This document shows, in pieces, positions 9,554 to 17,952 of a stretch of 64,000 bases of DNA (the stretch's first letter is position 1; every line of letters begins with the position of its first letter). A model generated the notes under the pieces. The model was not told the DNA's origin, searched no databases, and saw nothing but the letters and a program-made list of their open reading frames with translations. This stretch comes from Arsenicicoccus sp. oral taxon 190 (lineage in GTDB: Bacteria; Actinomycetota; Actinomycetes; Actinomycetales; Dermatophilaceae): the NCBI RefSeq assembly GCF_001189535.1, contig NZ_CP012070.1:2480001-2544000 (forward strand), given 5' to 3'. The position numbers were made by a program, and so were the translations under genes.

Positions 9554-10612
9554 TCAGTCGGCGATCTCGAGGATGACCTTGCCGCACTCGCCGGAGCGGG
9601 CGGCCGCCCACGCCTGCGGCCACTCCTCGAGGGACACCCGGTGGGTGATGACCGACCGCACGGCGTCGCGCAGCTGCGCGCTGGTCTGCAGCATGAAGGT
9701 CATGTGGTACCAGGTCTCGAACATCTCCCGGCCGTAGATGCCCTTGATGGTGAGCATGTGCGTGATGATCTTGCCCCAGTCGACGGGGAAGCCCTCCTTG
9801 GGCAGCCCGAGCATGGAGATCTTGGCGCCGAAGGTGCAGTTGTCGATCATCTGGCGCATCGCCGCGGGGGCGCCCGACATCTCCAGCCCCAGGTCGAAGC
9901 CCTCGGTCATCCCCAGCTCGCGCTGCACGTCCTGCAGGTCCTCGCGGCTGACGTCGACGGTGCGGGTGGCGCCGGCGCCCGCGGCGAGCCGCAGCCGGAA
10001 GTCGCTCATGTCGGTCACGACGACGTGGCGCGCGCCGGCGTGGCGGGCGATGGCGGCGGCCATGACGCCGATGGGGCCGGCTCCCGTGATCAGCACGTCC
10101 TCGCCGACCATGGGGAACTGCAGGGCGGTGTGCGTGGCGTTGCCGAAGGGGTCGAACAGCGCGCCGAGCTCGGGGTCGATGCCGTCCGGCTGCACCCACA
10201 CGTTGCTCGCGGGGACGACGACGTAGTCCGCGAAGGCGCCGTCGCGGTTGACGCCGATGCTGCTCGTGTTGAGGCACATGTGGCGGCGGCCGGCCCGGCA
10301 GTTGCGGCACATCCCGCAGACCACGTGGCCCTCCACGGAGCAGCGCTGACCGACCTGCAGGTCGCCGGAGCCGTGCGTGATGAAGACGTCGTCGGCGATG
10401 TCCACGATCTCGCCGTAGAACTCGTGCCCGATGGTCATCGGGGGGTGCACCATCGAGGCCGCCCAGTCGTCCCACTGCTCCAGGTGCAGGTCGGTGCCGC
10501 ACAGGCCCGCCCGCAGCACCCTCACCTTGACCTCGCCGGGCCCCACCTGCGGCTCGGGAACCTCCCGCAGCTCGAGCCCGGGACCGGCATGGGGCTTCAC
10601 GAGTGCGCGCAT
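9554..10612 (-). CDS. tdh: L-threonine 3-dehydrogenase (zinc, NAD-dependent)
   Basis: Tdh oxidises L-threonine to 2-amino-3-ketobutyrate with NAD+. It is a 352-residue medium-chain dehydrogenase. The catalytic zinc site is CGTDLH with GHEFYG, the structural zinc loop is CGMCRNCRAGRRHMC, and the Rossmann glycines are GAGPIGVMAAA. ATG 10612 gives the family N-terminus (MRALVKPHAGPG) and has GGAGGAAG about 8 bases upstream; a start 51 bp earlier adds an unrelated peptide. It is the first gene of the tdh-kbl operon. The unstable product 2-amino-3-ketobutyrate is handed to Kbl. Confidence 0.96.
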   Translation of the reverse strand: MRALVKPHAGPGLELREVPEPQVGPGEVKVRVLRAGLCGTDLHLEQWDDWAASMVHPPMTIGHEFYGEIVDIADDVFITHGSGDLQVGQRCSVEGHVVCGMCRNCRAGRRHMCLNTSSIGVNRDGAFADYVVVPASNVWVQPDGIDPELGALFDPFGNATHTALQFPMVGEDVLITGAGPIGVMAAAIARHAGARHVVVTDMSDFRLRLAAGAGATRTVDVSREDLQDVQRELGMTEGFDLGLEMSGAPAAMRQMIDNCTFGAKISMLGLPKEGFPVDWGKIITHMLTIKGIYGREMFETWYHMTFMLQTSAQLRDAVRSVITHRVSLEEWPQAWAAARSGECGKVILEIAD

Positions 10613-10763
10613 GAGACCACTTCCTCCACACAATTCTTCGGCGAACGTCGGGTGCGGCGACAAATCTAGCGGTAGGCCTGGCGGCCGGCTGACGCCGGGG
10701 GCCGTATGCCGCCGCCCCCGCCTCCCGGGGCGGGCCGCCTCACCGGCGGCTCACCGGTTTTGC

Positions 10764-11429
10764 TCACCAGCGGCGGGCTCGCCACTCGTCGAGGTTGGGC
10801 CGCTCGGCGCCGAGCGTCGTGTCGCCGCCGTGGCCGGGGTAGACCCAGTCGGCGTCGTCGTACTCCCCGAAGATGCGGTCCTCGACGTCGTCGATCAGCT
10901 GGTCGAAGGACTGGCCGGGGTTCTTGGTGTTGCCCACGCCGCCCGGGAAGAGGCTGTCGCCGGTGAAGAGGTGCGAGTCGCCCTCGGGGTCGTCGTAGGC
11001 CAGCGCGATGCCGCCGGGGGTGTGCCCCCGCAGCTCGATGACGCGCAGCGTGCTCTCGCCGAGCTCGATGGTGTCACCGTGCGCCAGCACCCGCTCGGGG
11101 CGGACCGGCAGCGCCGACCCGTCGGCCTCGGACGCCGCGGTGGTCACCCCGGTGTCCTCGACGATGTCCTTCAGGGCGCGGGTGTGGTCCCAGTGCTGGT
11201 GGGTGGTGACCAGCAGGTCCAGCCGGCCGGTGCCCTCCTGGACGAGACGGGTGATGCGACCGGCGTCGTCGGCGGCGTCGATGAGCAGCTGCCGCCCGGT
11301 GGCCTTGTCGGTCAGCAGGTAGACGTTGTTGTGCATCGACGAGACGGCGGCCTTGCGGATCACGAGGTGCGGCAGGTCCCGCACGTCGCTGGGGCCGCCG
11401 GGGGCGACGTCGCCGGAGTAGGTGCTCAC
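10764..11429 (-). CDS. Metallo-beta-lactamase-fold hydrolase (glyoxalase II-like)
   Basis: The protein has 221 residues with the complete metal-binding signature: THQHWDH at about 76-82, then His in LRGHTPGG (about 135), Asp in FTGDSLFP (about 158) and His in YPGHGGD (about 199). Glyoxalase II-like enzymes of this group hydrolyse thioesters of small thiols. The start codon overlaps the stop of the upstream isomerase-like gene by 4 bp (ATGA), so the two are translationally coupled. In a mycothiol-using actinobacterium that pairing suggests work on mycothiol conjugates or thioesters; the actual substrate is unknown. Confidence 0.88.
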   Translation of the reverse strand: MSTYSGDVAPGGPSDVRDLPHLVIRKAAVSSMHNNVYLLTDKATGRQLLIDAADDAGRITRLVQEGTGRLDLLVTTHQHWDHTRALKDIVEDTGVTTAASEADGSALPVRPERVLAHGDTIELGESTLRVIELRGHTPGGIALAYDDPEGDSHLFTGDSLFPGGVGNTKNPGQSFDQLIDDVEDRIFGEYDDADWVYPGHGGDTTLGAERPNLDEWRARRW

Positions 11430-12178
11430 GTGTTGTCCTCCTGGTGGTCGGGGGAGAGGTGGGGGAGCTGGTCTCGTGGGGGCGCGGCGACCTGGTCGGG
11501 CCGGTCACGCACGAGCCACAGGAGCAGGCCGGCCCGGGGTCCGCTGACGGTGGGTCGGCCGTCGCCGAAGGCGACGACGTCGCGCTCGTCGGTGCGCAGC
11601 GTCATGGCGGGCACGTCGGGGCTCTGGCGCAGGTCAGCGACGGCCTCCTCGAACCACCGCCGCACCGCCGCCTCCGGCGCGTCGGCGAAGGTGTAGCCGG
11701 CGTCGAGGTCCACGTGGTGCCACACCACCTCCCGCAGCCGGTGGGCGGGCAGGTCGGCGCCGGTGAGCCGGGTCATGGCGGCGGGGTCGTTGCCCGCCTG
11801 GGCGCTCTGCGCGAGGGCTGCGGGGGGCATGCCGGCGAAGGCGGCCCCGAGCTCCTCGGCAGAGGTCCGCAGCTCCTCGAGGAGGGTCTGTCGCGTCGCC
11901 CCGGCACCGCGCTCGATGTCGGCGTCCCGCTCGGCGCGCGAGGGATACATCGGGGTGGGGGTCCCCTCGACGGTCGCCACCAGGTTGCCCATGGCGCGGG
12001 CGTTGCGGGTGATGTGGCTGAGCACGTGGGCGCGGGTCCAACCGCGGCACAGGCTGGGGGCCTGCAGCGCCGCGTCGTCCAGCCGCCCGCCCGTGTCGAG
12101 GAGGCGGTCCGTCTCGCGGCGCAGCAGCTGCAGCTCGGCGAGGAAGGCAGCCGGCTGCTGCGCGGTGGCGTCCGTCAT
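11426..12178 (-). CDS. Maleylpyruvate isomerase family, mycothiol-dependent (DinB-like) protein
   Basis: This 250-residue protein shows the N-terminal four-helix DinB-like domain of mycothiol-dependent maleylpyruvate isomerases (TIGR03083 type). Signatures are LCRGWTRAHVLSHITRNA near residue 50, whose His would bind metal, and LREVVWHHVDLDAGY near 152, with the remaining metal ligands. A smaller C-terminal domain (about 175-250) follows. Members use mycothiol as cosubstrate or transfer it to acceptors. TAGTCT lies 7 bases before ATG, indicating a leaderless start. It is the first gene of a two-gene operon with the glyoxalase II-like hydrolase. The reaction is not predictable. Confidence 0.82.
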   Translation of the reverse strand: MTDATAQQPAAFLAELQLLRRETDRLLDTGGRLDDAALQAPSLCRGWTRAHVLSHITRNARAMGNLVATVEGTPTPMYPSRAERDADIERGAGATRQTLLEELRTSAEELGAAFAGMPPAALAQSAQAGNDPAAMTRLTGADLPAHRLREVVWHHVDLDAGYTFADAPEAAVRRWFEEAVADLRQSPDVPAMTLRTDERDVVAFGDGRPTVSGPRAGLLLWLVRDRPDQVAAPPRDQLPHLSPDHQEDNT

Positions 12179-12185
12179 ACGGACA

Positions 12186-12191
12186 AGACTA
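12186..12191 (-). promoter_or_regulatory. -10 element TAGTCT of a leaderless promoter
   Basis: Read on the minus strand, TAGTCT is followed by 7 bases and then ATG 12178. It drives the isomerase-hydrolase pair. It is divergent from, and about 90 bp away from, the uvrA promoter. Confidence 0.6.
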
Positions 12192-12276
12192 GACGCATCG
12201 GGACCCTGGTGCCGGTCGGCCGGGGCGGGGCAGGTGACGGCCCGACCGGTGGCCCGGCGGGCGGCAGGAGGGGGGT

Positions 12277-12299
12277 CTGTCGGTGCTGGCGCCTAGCAT
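12277..12299 (+). promoter_or_regulatory. RecA-NDp/PafBC-type DNA-damage promoter of uvrA
   Basis: cTGTCGGTG (12277-12285), exactly 8 bases, then TAGCAT (12294-12299), then 7 bases to GTG 12307. The architecture is the same as at uvrB and uvrC. It fixes the uvrA start at 12307, because the candidate starts at 12283 and 12298 fall inside the promoter itself. Confidence 0.8.
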
Positions 12300-12306
12300 G
12301 GCGGGC

Positions 12307-15300
12307 GTGCCTGAATCCTCCCTCGCTCCGCGCCGCCTCCACGACCGCCTGATCGTCCGGGGCGCGCGCGAGCACAACCTGCGCAACGTCTCCGTCGACC
12401 TGCCGCGCGACGCGCTCGTCGTCTTCACCGGCCTGTCCGGGTCGGGCAAGTCGTCGCTCGCCTTCGACACGATCTTCGCAGAGGGCCAGCGGCGCTACGT
12501 CGAGAGCCTGTCGGCCTACGCGCGGCAGTTCCTCGGGCAGATGGACAAGCCGGACGTCGACTTCATCGAGGGGCTCTCGCCCGCGGTGTCGATCGACCAG
12601 AAGTCCACCAACCGCAACCCGCGCTCGACGGTGGGCACGATCACGGAGGTCTACGACTACCTGCGGCTGCTCTTCGCGCGGGCGGGGCGACCGCACTGCC
12701 CGGTGTGCGGCGAGGTGGTCGGTCGCCAGACCCCGCAGCAGATCGTCGACCAGCTGCTCACGCTGCCCGAGCGCACCCGCTTCCAGGTGCTGGCGCCCGT
12801 GGTGCAGGGGCGCAAGGGGGAGTTCGTCGACCTCTTCGCCGAGCTGCAGACCAAGGGCTTCTCCCGCGCGCGCGTCGACGGCGAGGTGCTCTCGCTCACC
12901 GAGGTCCCCAAGCTGGAGAAGCAGCGCAAGCACACCATCGAGGTCGTCGTCGACCGGCTGGTGTCCAAGGGGGGCGACGCCTCCAGCAAGCAGCGGCTCA
13001 CCGACTCGGTGGAGACCGCGCTCGGGCTCACCGGCGGCATCCTCACCATCGACCTCGTCGACGTGGCGGAGGGGCAGCTCGACGACGACGGCAACCCGGT
13101 CGCCTCGGAGCGCCGCTTCTCCGAGAAGATGGCCTGCCCCAACAACCACCCCCTCTCGCTGGACGAGATCGAGCCCCGCTCCTTCTCCTTCAACGCGCCG
13201 TATGGCGCCTGCCCCGCCTGCACGGGCCTCGGCACCGAGCTGGAGGTCGACCCCGAGCTGGTCGTCCCGGACGAGGAGCTCAGCCTGCGCGACGGCGCCA
13301 TCGCGCCGTGGGCCCAGGGCAGCGGCGCGCAGGACCACTTCCAGCGGGTGGTGGGGGCCCTCGCGGAGGACCTCTCCTTCAGCATGGACGTGCCGTGGCG
13401 CTCGCTGCCCGAGCGGGCCAAGCAGGCGCTGCTGCACGGGCAGGACTACAAGGTGCACGTGAAGTACCGCAACCGCTACGGCCGGGACCGGTCCTACACC
13501 ACCGGCTTCGAGGGCGTCGTGCCGTTCGTGCGCCGGCGGCACGCCGAGACCGAGTCCGAGTGGTCCCGCGAGCGCTACGAGGGCTACATGCGCGAGGTGC
13601 CGTGCCCGGTCTGCCAGGGCGCCCGCCTCAAGCCGGAGGTCCTCGCCGTGCTGCTGGGCGGCAAGTCCATCGCGCAGGTGTGCGCGCTGTCCATCGACGA
13701 GGCCGCGCGCTTCCTGCGCACCGTCGACTTCAGCGAGCGGGAGCGGCAGATCGCCGAGCGGGTCATCAAGGAGATCCACGCCCGGCTCGGCTTCCTGCTC
13801 GACGTGGGCCTGGACTACCTGTCCCTGGACCGCCCGGCGGGGACGCTGTCCGGCGGGGAGGCGCAGCGCATCCGGCTGGCCACCCAGATCGGGTCCGGGC
13901 TGGTGGGGGTGCTCTACGTCCTCGACGAGCCCTCGATCGGTCTGCACCAGCGCGACAACCACCGGCTCATCGAGACCCTCACCCGGCTGCGGGACCTGGG
14001 CAACACGCTCATCGTCGTCGAGCACGACGAGGACACCATCGCCACGGCCGACTGGGTCGTCGACATCGGCCCGGGCGCGGGGGAGCGCGGCGGCAAGGTC
14101 GTCCACAGCGGCCCGGTCGCCGAGCTGCTCGCCAACGAGCACTCGGCGACGGGCCTCTACCTCTCCGGCCGCCGGGAGATCCCCATGCCCGCGGTGCGCC
14201 GACCGCAGGAGCCGGGGCGCGAGGTCACCGTCCACGGGGCCCGGGAGCACAACCTCGACGGGGTGGACGTCAGCTTCCCGCTCGGCAACCTCGTCGCGGT
14301 CACCGGGGTCTCCGGGTCCGGCAAGTCCACGCTCGTCAACGACATCCTCTACACCGTGCTCGCCAACAAGCTCAACGGCGCCCGCCAGGTCCCCGGCCGG
14401 CACCAGACCGTCACGGGCCTGGAGCACCTCGACAAGGTCGTCCACGTCGACCAGTCACCGATCGGGCGGACGCCGCGCTCCAACCCGGCCACCTACACCG
14501 GCGTGTTCGACCACATGCGCAAGCTCTTCGCGCAGACCACCGAGGCCAAGGTGCGGGGCTACCAGCCCGGCCGGTTCTCGTTCAACGTCAAGGGCGGTCG
14601 CTGCGACAACTGCAACGGCGACGGCACCATCAAGATCGAGATGAACTTCCTGCCCGACGTCTACGTCCCCTGCGAGGTGTGCCACGGGGCGCGCTACAAC
14701 CGCGAGACGCTCGAGGTGCACTACAAGGGCAAGACGATCGCGGACGTCCTGGACATGCCGATCGAGGAGGCCGCCTCCTTCTTCGAGGCCGTGCCCGCGA
14801 TCTCGCGCCACCTCAAGACCCTCGTCGAGGTGGGCCTCGGCTACGTCCGCCTCGGGCAGCCGGCAACCACCCTGTCCGGCGGCGAGGCGCAGCGGGTCAA
14901 GCTCGCGGCCGAGCTGCAGAAGCGGTCGACGGGCCGGACCATCTACGTGCTCGACGAGCCCACCACCGGGCTGCACTTCGAGGACATCCGCAAGCTGCTC
15001 CTCGTCCTGCAGGGCCTCGTCGACAAGGGCAACACGGTGCTGGTCATCGAGCACAACCTCGACGTGATCAAGAATGCCGACTGGATCGTCGACATGGGCC
15101 CGGAGGGCGGCTCGCGGGGCGGGACCGTCGTCGCGACCGGCACCCCGGAGGAGGTGGCCGCGGTGGCCGGGTCGTTCACCGGGCAGTTCCTGCGGCCGGT
15201 GCTGGACAAGACCACGGAGCGGTTCGACGCCAAGGTGGCCCCTCGGGTCGACGCGCCGGTGCGGGGGTCCATCAAGCGGGCAGCCGCGGCCGCCCGCAAG

Positions 15301-15483
15301 TCCGCGGCGGCGAGCGCGTCCAAGCCCACGACCAGCCAGGCCGTGACCACGACCGCGGGCAAGGGCACGGCGAAGACTGCGGCCAAGGGCACGGCCAAGA
15401 CTGCCGCGAAGGCTGCGGCAAGGACCTCCGGCAGGACCACGGGCAAGGCCTCGGGCAAGACGGCCACGTCGCGGCGCGGCTGA
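12307..15483 (+). CDS. uvrA: Excinuclease ABC subunit A with a basic, histone-like C-terminal tail
   Basis: UvrA is the damage-recognition ATPase of nucleotide excision repair. The protein has 1058 residues, longer than the usual 940-990. It has two ABC cassettes (Walker A FTGLSGSGKSSLAFDT and TGVSGSGKSTLVND; signature LSGGEAQR in both) and zinc-binding CxxC pairs (CPVCGEVV, CDNCNGDG, CEVCHGAR). GTG 12307 gives the family N-terminus and fits the promoter. Residues about 978-1058 are an added Lys/Ala/Thr/Arg-rich tail with TAAKGTAK-type repeats, like those of actinobacterial HupB or histone H1. It may add non-specific DNA affinity; this is inference. The 3' end of the gene is duplicated in the adjacent gap. 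Confidence 0.97.
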   Translation: MPESSLAPRRLHDRLIVRGAREHNLRNVSVDLPRDALVVFTGLSGSGKSSLAFDTIFAEGQRRYVESLSAYARQFLGQMDKPDVDFIEGLSPAVSIDQKSTNRNPRSTVGTITEVYDYLRLLFARAGRPHCPVCGEVVGRQTPQQIVDQLLTLPERTRFQVLAPVVQGRKGEFVDLFAELQTKGFSRARVDGEVLSLTEVPKLEKQRKHTIEVVVDRLVSKGGDASSKQRLTDSVETALGLTGGILTIDLVDVAEGQLDDDGNPVASERRFSEKMACPNNHPLSLDEIEPRSFSFNAPYGACPACTGLGTELEVDPELVVPDEELSLRDGAIAPWAQGSGAQDHFQRVVGALAEDLSFSMDVPWRSLPERAKQALLHGQDYKVHVKYRNRYGRDRSYTTGFEGVVPFVRRRHAETESEWSRERYEGYMREVPCPVCQGARLKPEVLAVLLGGKSIAQVCALSIDEAARFLRTVDFSERERQIAERVIKEIHARLGFLLDVGLDYLSLDRPAGTLSGGEAQRIRLATQIGSGLVGVLYVLDEPSIGLHQRDNHRLIETLTRLRDLGNTLIVVEHDEDTIATADWVVDIGPGAGERGGKVVHSGPVAELLANEHSATGLYLSGRREIPMPAVRRPQEPGREVTVHGAREHNLDGVDVSFPLGNLVAVTGVSGSGKSTLVNDILYTVLANKLNGARQVPGRHQTVTGLEHLDKVVHVDQSPIGRTPRSNPATYTGVFDHMRKLFAQTTEAKVRGYQPGRFSFNVKGGRCDNCNGDGTIKIEMNFLPDVYVPCEVCHGARYNRETLEVHYKGKTIADVLDMPIEEAASFFEAVPAISRHLKTLVEVGLGYVRLGQPATTLSGGEAQRVKLAAELQKRSTGRTIYVLDEPTTGLHFEDIRKLLLVLQGLVDKGNTVLVIEHNLDVIKNADWIVDMGPEGGSRGGTVVATGTPEEVAAVAGSFTGQFLRPVLDKTTERFDAKVAPRVDAPVRGSIKRAAAAARKSAAASASKPTTSQAVTTTAGKGTAKTAAKGTAKTAAKAAARTSGRTTGKASGKTATSRRG

Positions 15484-15584
15484 CCGGGCGGGCACCGGCA
15501 AGGCGGCCTCGTCGGGGAGCGGGTTGACCGGGCGGGCATCGACAAGGCGGCCTCGTCGCGGCGCGGGTTGACCGGACGGGGGTG
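15454..15584 (+). repeat. Three 43/44-bp tandem repeats made from the uvrA 3' end
   Basis: Copy A (15454-15496) contains the last nine codons and the stop of uvrA. Copy B (15497-15540) and copy C (15541-15584) repeat it with a few substitutions, each again carrying a GGCAAG-type start, CTCGTCG, and a TTGACCGG that aligns with the stop codon region. Copies B and C are non-coding. The pattern shows tandem duplication of the gene terminus after or during growth of the low-complexity tail. Confidence 0.85.
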
Positions 15585-15664
15585 TCGCGCGGCGCCCCCA
15601 CCCGGCACACTGGGTGGGCGAGGCGGCATACGACGGTCGTGGCCCGGCCCCACGAGGTGAGCTC

Positions 15665-16186
15665 ATGCAATCTGTGACCCCGGTCCTGTGGTTCGACGGC
15701 AACGCGGTGGACGCCGCTCGGCTGTGGACGTCGGTGATCCCCAACTCGCGGATCCTCACCGACATCCCCTACCCCGAGGGCGGTGACAAGGGCGACCCCG
15801 GGACCGTGATGGTGGTGGACTTCGAGCTCGACGGGCGCCGCTACGCGGGGCTCAACGGCGGCCCGCAGTTCCCGTTCTCCGAGTGCGTGTCGCTGCAGGT
15901 GACCTGCGACGACCAGGCCGAGGTCGACCGGATCTGGGCCGCCCTGCTCGAGGGCGGCGGCAGCGAGTCGCAGTGCGGCTGGCTCAAGGACCGCTTCGGG
16001 TTCAGCTGGCAGGTGGTGCCCAAGCGGCTGTTCGAGCTCTTCGGCGACCCGGACCCGCAGGTGGTGGCCCGCGTCAACCAGCGGATGGTCAAGCTCGACG
16101 TGGCGGCCCTCGAGGCCGCGGCGTCCGGGGCGACCGGGGCGACCGGGGAGGCCGGGGCGACGGCGTCGGATCCGACGCCCGCCTGA
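15665..16186 (+). CDS. VOC-superfamily (PhnB/3-demethylubiquinone methyltransferase-like) protein
   Basis: The protein has 173 residues of the PhnB-like branch of the vicinal-oxygen-chelate fold, opening MQSVTPVLWFDGNAVDAARL. The motifs LNGGPQFPFSECVSLQV and DRFGFSWQVVP are typical of the family. Members are small cytoplasmic proteins, mostly of unknown function, some acting as metalloenzymes. ATG 15665 has GAGGTGA just upstream. The C-terminal 20 residues are a Gly-Ala-Thr repeat (GATGATGEAGAT). The gene is monocistronic and ends against a bidirectional hairpin region. Confidence 0.85.
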   Translation: MQSVTPVLWFDGNAVDAARLWTSVIPNSRILTDIPYPEGGDKGDPGTVMVVDFELDGRRYAGLNGGPQFPFSECVSLQVTCDDQAEVDRIWAALLEGGGSESQCGWLKDRFGFSWQVVPKRLFELFGDPDPQVVARVNQRMVKLDVAALEAAASGATGATGEAGATASDPTPA

Positions 16187-16303
16187 TCGGGGAACGCTGC
16201 GTGCCCGTGGCGCACTCGGGGTTCCCCGATCGCGGTTCACGGCAGCCGGCCGGCGTCTGCGGGGAACGCTGCGTGCCCCTGACCCACTCGGGGTTCCCCG
16301 ATC
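16185..16303. repeat. Two 44-bp palindromic repeat units between convergent genes
   Basis: Unit 1 spans 16188-16231 and unit 2 spans 16260-16303, 72 bp apart. Each opens CGGGGAACGCTGCGTGCCC and closes ACTCGGGGTTCCCCGATC, so each folds into a hairpin (arms 16185-16195/16221-16231 and 16260-16267/16293-16300). The central bases differ slightly. They resemble REP-like or duplicated terminator modules. I saw no other copy in this window. Confidence 0.75.
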
Positions 16304-16335
16304 AGGGCCGGCGCTGGGCGGCTCGGCCCTGATCG
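16299..16335. terminator. Bidirectional hairpin terminator between the VOC gene and livF
   Basis: A perfect 12-bp inverted repeat (16299-16310 with 16324-16335) with a 13-base loop lies between two convergent genes, 26 bp beyond the livF stop. It can serve both strands. Confidence 0.7.
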
Positions 16336-16360
16336 GGGACGCGACGGGCGTGGTGAGCGG

Positions 16361-17077
16361 CTACTCCTCGCCGAGGTAGGCCTTGCGCACCTCGTCCGAG
16401 GACAGCAGCTCCGCGCCGGTGCCCCGCAGCACGATCTTGCCGACCTCGAGCACGTAGCCCACGTCGGAGATCGACAGGGCCGCGTTGGCGTTCTGCTCGA
16501 CCAGCAGGATGGTGGTGCCCTGCTGCTTGAGCGTCTGCACGGTCGACATGATGCGCTTCATCATCAGCGGGGACAGACCCATCGACGGCTCGTCGAGCAG
16601 CAGCAGCCGGGGCCGCGACATCATGGCGCGCCCCATCGCCAGCATCTGCTGCTCACCGCCCGAGAAGGTCCCGGCCGGCTGCGAGCGCCGCTCCTGCAGG
16701 ATCGGGAAGAGCTCGAAGGCGGCGTGCAGGTCCTCGCGCACGGCCGCCGCCGAGTCCTTGCGGGCGAAGGCCCCGAGCATGAGGTTCTCCTCGACCGTCA
16801 TGCGCGGGAAGATCCGCCGCCCCTCGGGTGACTGCGCCAGGCCCATCGTCACGATCTTGTGGGCCGGCACGTCGTCGATCCGCTTGCCCTCGAAGGTGAT
16901 CGACCCCCGGGCGGGCCGCAGCAGCCCGGAGATGGTGCGCAGCGTCGTGGTCTTGCCGGCGCCGTTGGTGCCGATCAACGACACCACCTGGCCCTCCTCG
17001 ACGTCGAAGGAGATGCCCTTGACGGCCTCGATCTTGCCGTAGGCGACCCGCAGGCCCTTCACCTCGAGCATGCTCAT
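16361..17077 (-). CDS. livF: Branched-chain amino acid ABC transporter, ATP-binding protein LivF
   Basis: LivF is one of the two ATPases that drive uptake of leucine, isoleucine and valine. The protein has 238 residues with Walker A GTNGAGKTT (about 37-45), signature FSGGEQQML (about 140), Walker B LLLLDEPSMGLSP (about 160) and the H-loop region LLVEQNA (in this family Gln replaces the usual His). Start ATG 17077 overlaps the livG stop by 4 bp (ATGA); ATG 17071 is two codons later. It is the last gene of the livK-H-M-G-F operon and ends before a hairpin array. Confidence 0.95.
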   Translation of the reverse strand: MSMLEVKGLRVAYGKIEAVKGISFDVEEGQVVSLIGTNGAGKTTTLRTISGLLRPARGSITFEGKRIDDVPAHKIVTMGLAQSPEGRRIFPRMTVEENLMLGAFARKDSAAAVREDLHAAFELFPILQERRSQPAGTFSGGEQQMLAMGRAMMSRPRLLLLDEPSMGLSPLMMKRIMSTVQTLKQQGTTILLVEQNANAALSISDVGYVLEVGKIVLRGTGAELLSSDEVRKAYLGEE

Positions 17078-17952
17078 CGCGTCTCCTCCTCGCGGCGCCC
17101 GTCCTCGCGGACCCCGTCGGCGTCCTCCGCGGGCTCGTCGGCGCCACCGATGTAGGCCTCGATCACCCGCGGGTCGGACTGCACCACGCCGGGCGGCCCC
17201 TCGACGAGCGCCTCCCCGCGCACCAGGCACAGCACCCGGTCGCACAGGTTGAAGATGAAGCGCATGTCGTGCTCGATGACGACGACCGCCATGCCGTTGT
17301 CGCGGATCCGGAAGATCAGCTCCTGGGCCTGCTCGGTCTCGCGCGGGTTCATGCCCGCGGTGGGCTCGTCGAGCAGCACCACCGACGGGTCCGTGGCGAG
17401 GGCCCGCGCGATCTCGAGGCGGCGCTGGTCGCCATACGGCAGGTTGCGCGCCAGGCTCTCCGCCGAGGCCCCGAGGCCCACGAAGTCCAGCAGCTCCTGC
17501 GCCCGCTCCGTGGTCTCCCGCTCCTCGCGGCGATACTTCGGGCCGCGCAGGATCGAGGTGATCGGACCGGCCGAGGTGCGGCAGAACCGCCCGACCATGA
17601 CGTTCTCGAGCGCCGTCATGTTGCCGAAGAGCCGGATGTTCTGGAAGGTGCGGGCCATGCCCGCCTTGACGACCAGCCCGGGCTTCGGCGGGATCTCCTT
17701 GCCGGCGAGGGCGACCCGCCCCTCGGTCGGCTTGTAGAGCCCGGTGAGGCAGTTGAAGAAGGTCGTCTTGCCGGCGCCGTTGGGGCCGATGAGCCCCATG
17801 ATCTCGCCCTCGTGGACGACCATGTCCACCTGGTTGACGGCCGTGAGACCGCCGAAGCGCATGGTGACGCCGCGGGCCTCCAGCAGGACGGCGCCGGTGG
17901 GCGCGGCGGCGTCGCCGGGGTGACCGGCGCGCTCGTCGACTCGGGTACTCAT
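17074..17952 (-). CDS. livG: Branched-chain amino acid ABC transporter, ATP-binding protein LivG
   Basis: LivG is the second ATPase of the LIV transporter. The protein has 292 residues with Walker A GPNGAGKTT, the LivG-type insertion between Walker A and the signature region, the signature-region sequence LPYGDQRRLEIARAL, Walker B VVLLDEPTAGMNP and the switch VVIEHDM. The first about 20 residues and last about 20 (rich in Asp/Glu/Arg) are poorly conserved extensions. Both ends overlap neighbours by 4 bp (ATGA with livM upstream and livF downstream), showing tight translational coupling. Confidence 0.95.
   Translation of the reverse strand: MSTRVDERAGHPGDAAAPTGAVLLEARGVTMRFGGLTAVNQVDMVVHEGEIMGLIGPNGAGKTTFFNCLTGLYKPTEGRVALAGKEIPPKPGLVVKAGMARTFQNIRLFGNMTALENVMVGRFCRTSAGPITSILRGPKYRREERETTERAQELLDFVGLGASAESLARNLPYGDQRRLEIARALATDPSVVLLDEPTAGMNPRETEQAQELIFRIRDNGMAVVVIEHDMRFIFNLCDRVLCLVRGEALVEGPPGVVQSDPRVIEAYIGGADEPAEDADGVREDGRREEETR

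Noticed and set aside
12175..15765. Long minus-strand frames opposite uvrA
   Set aside because: Composition is typical of antisense shadows of GC-rich genes, and the plus strand has complete UvrA motifs throughout.
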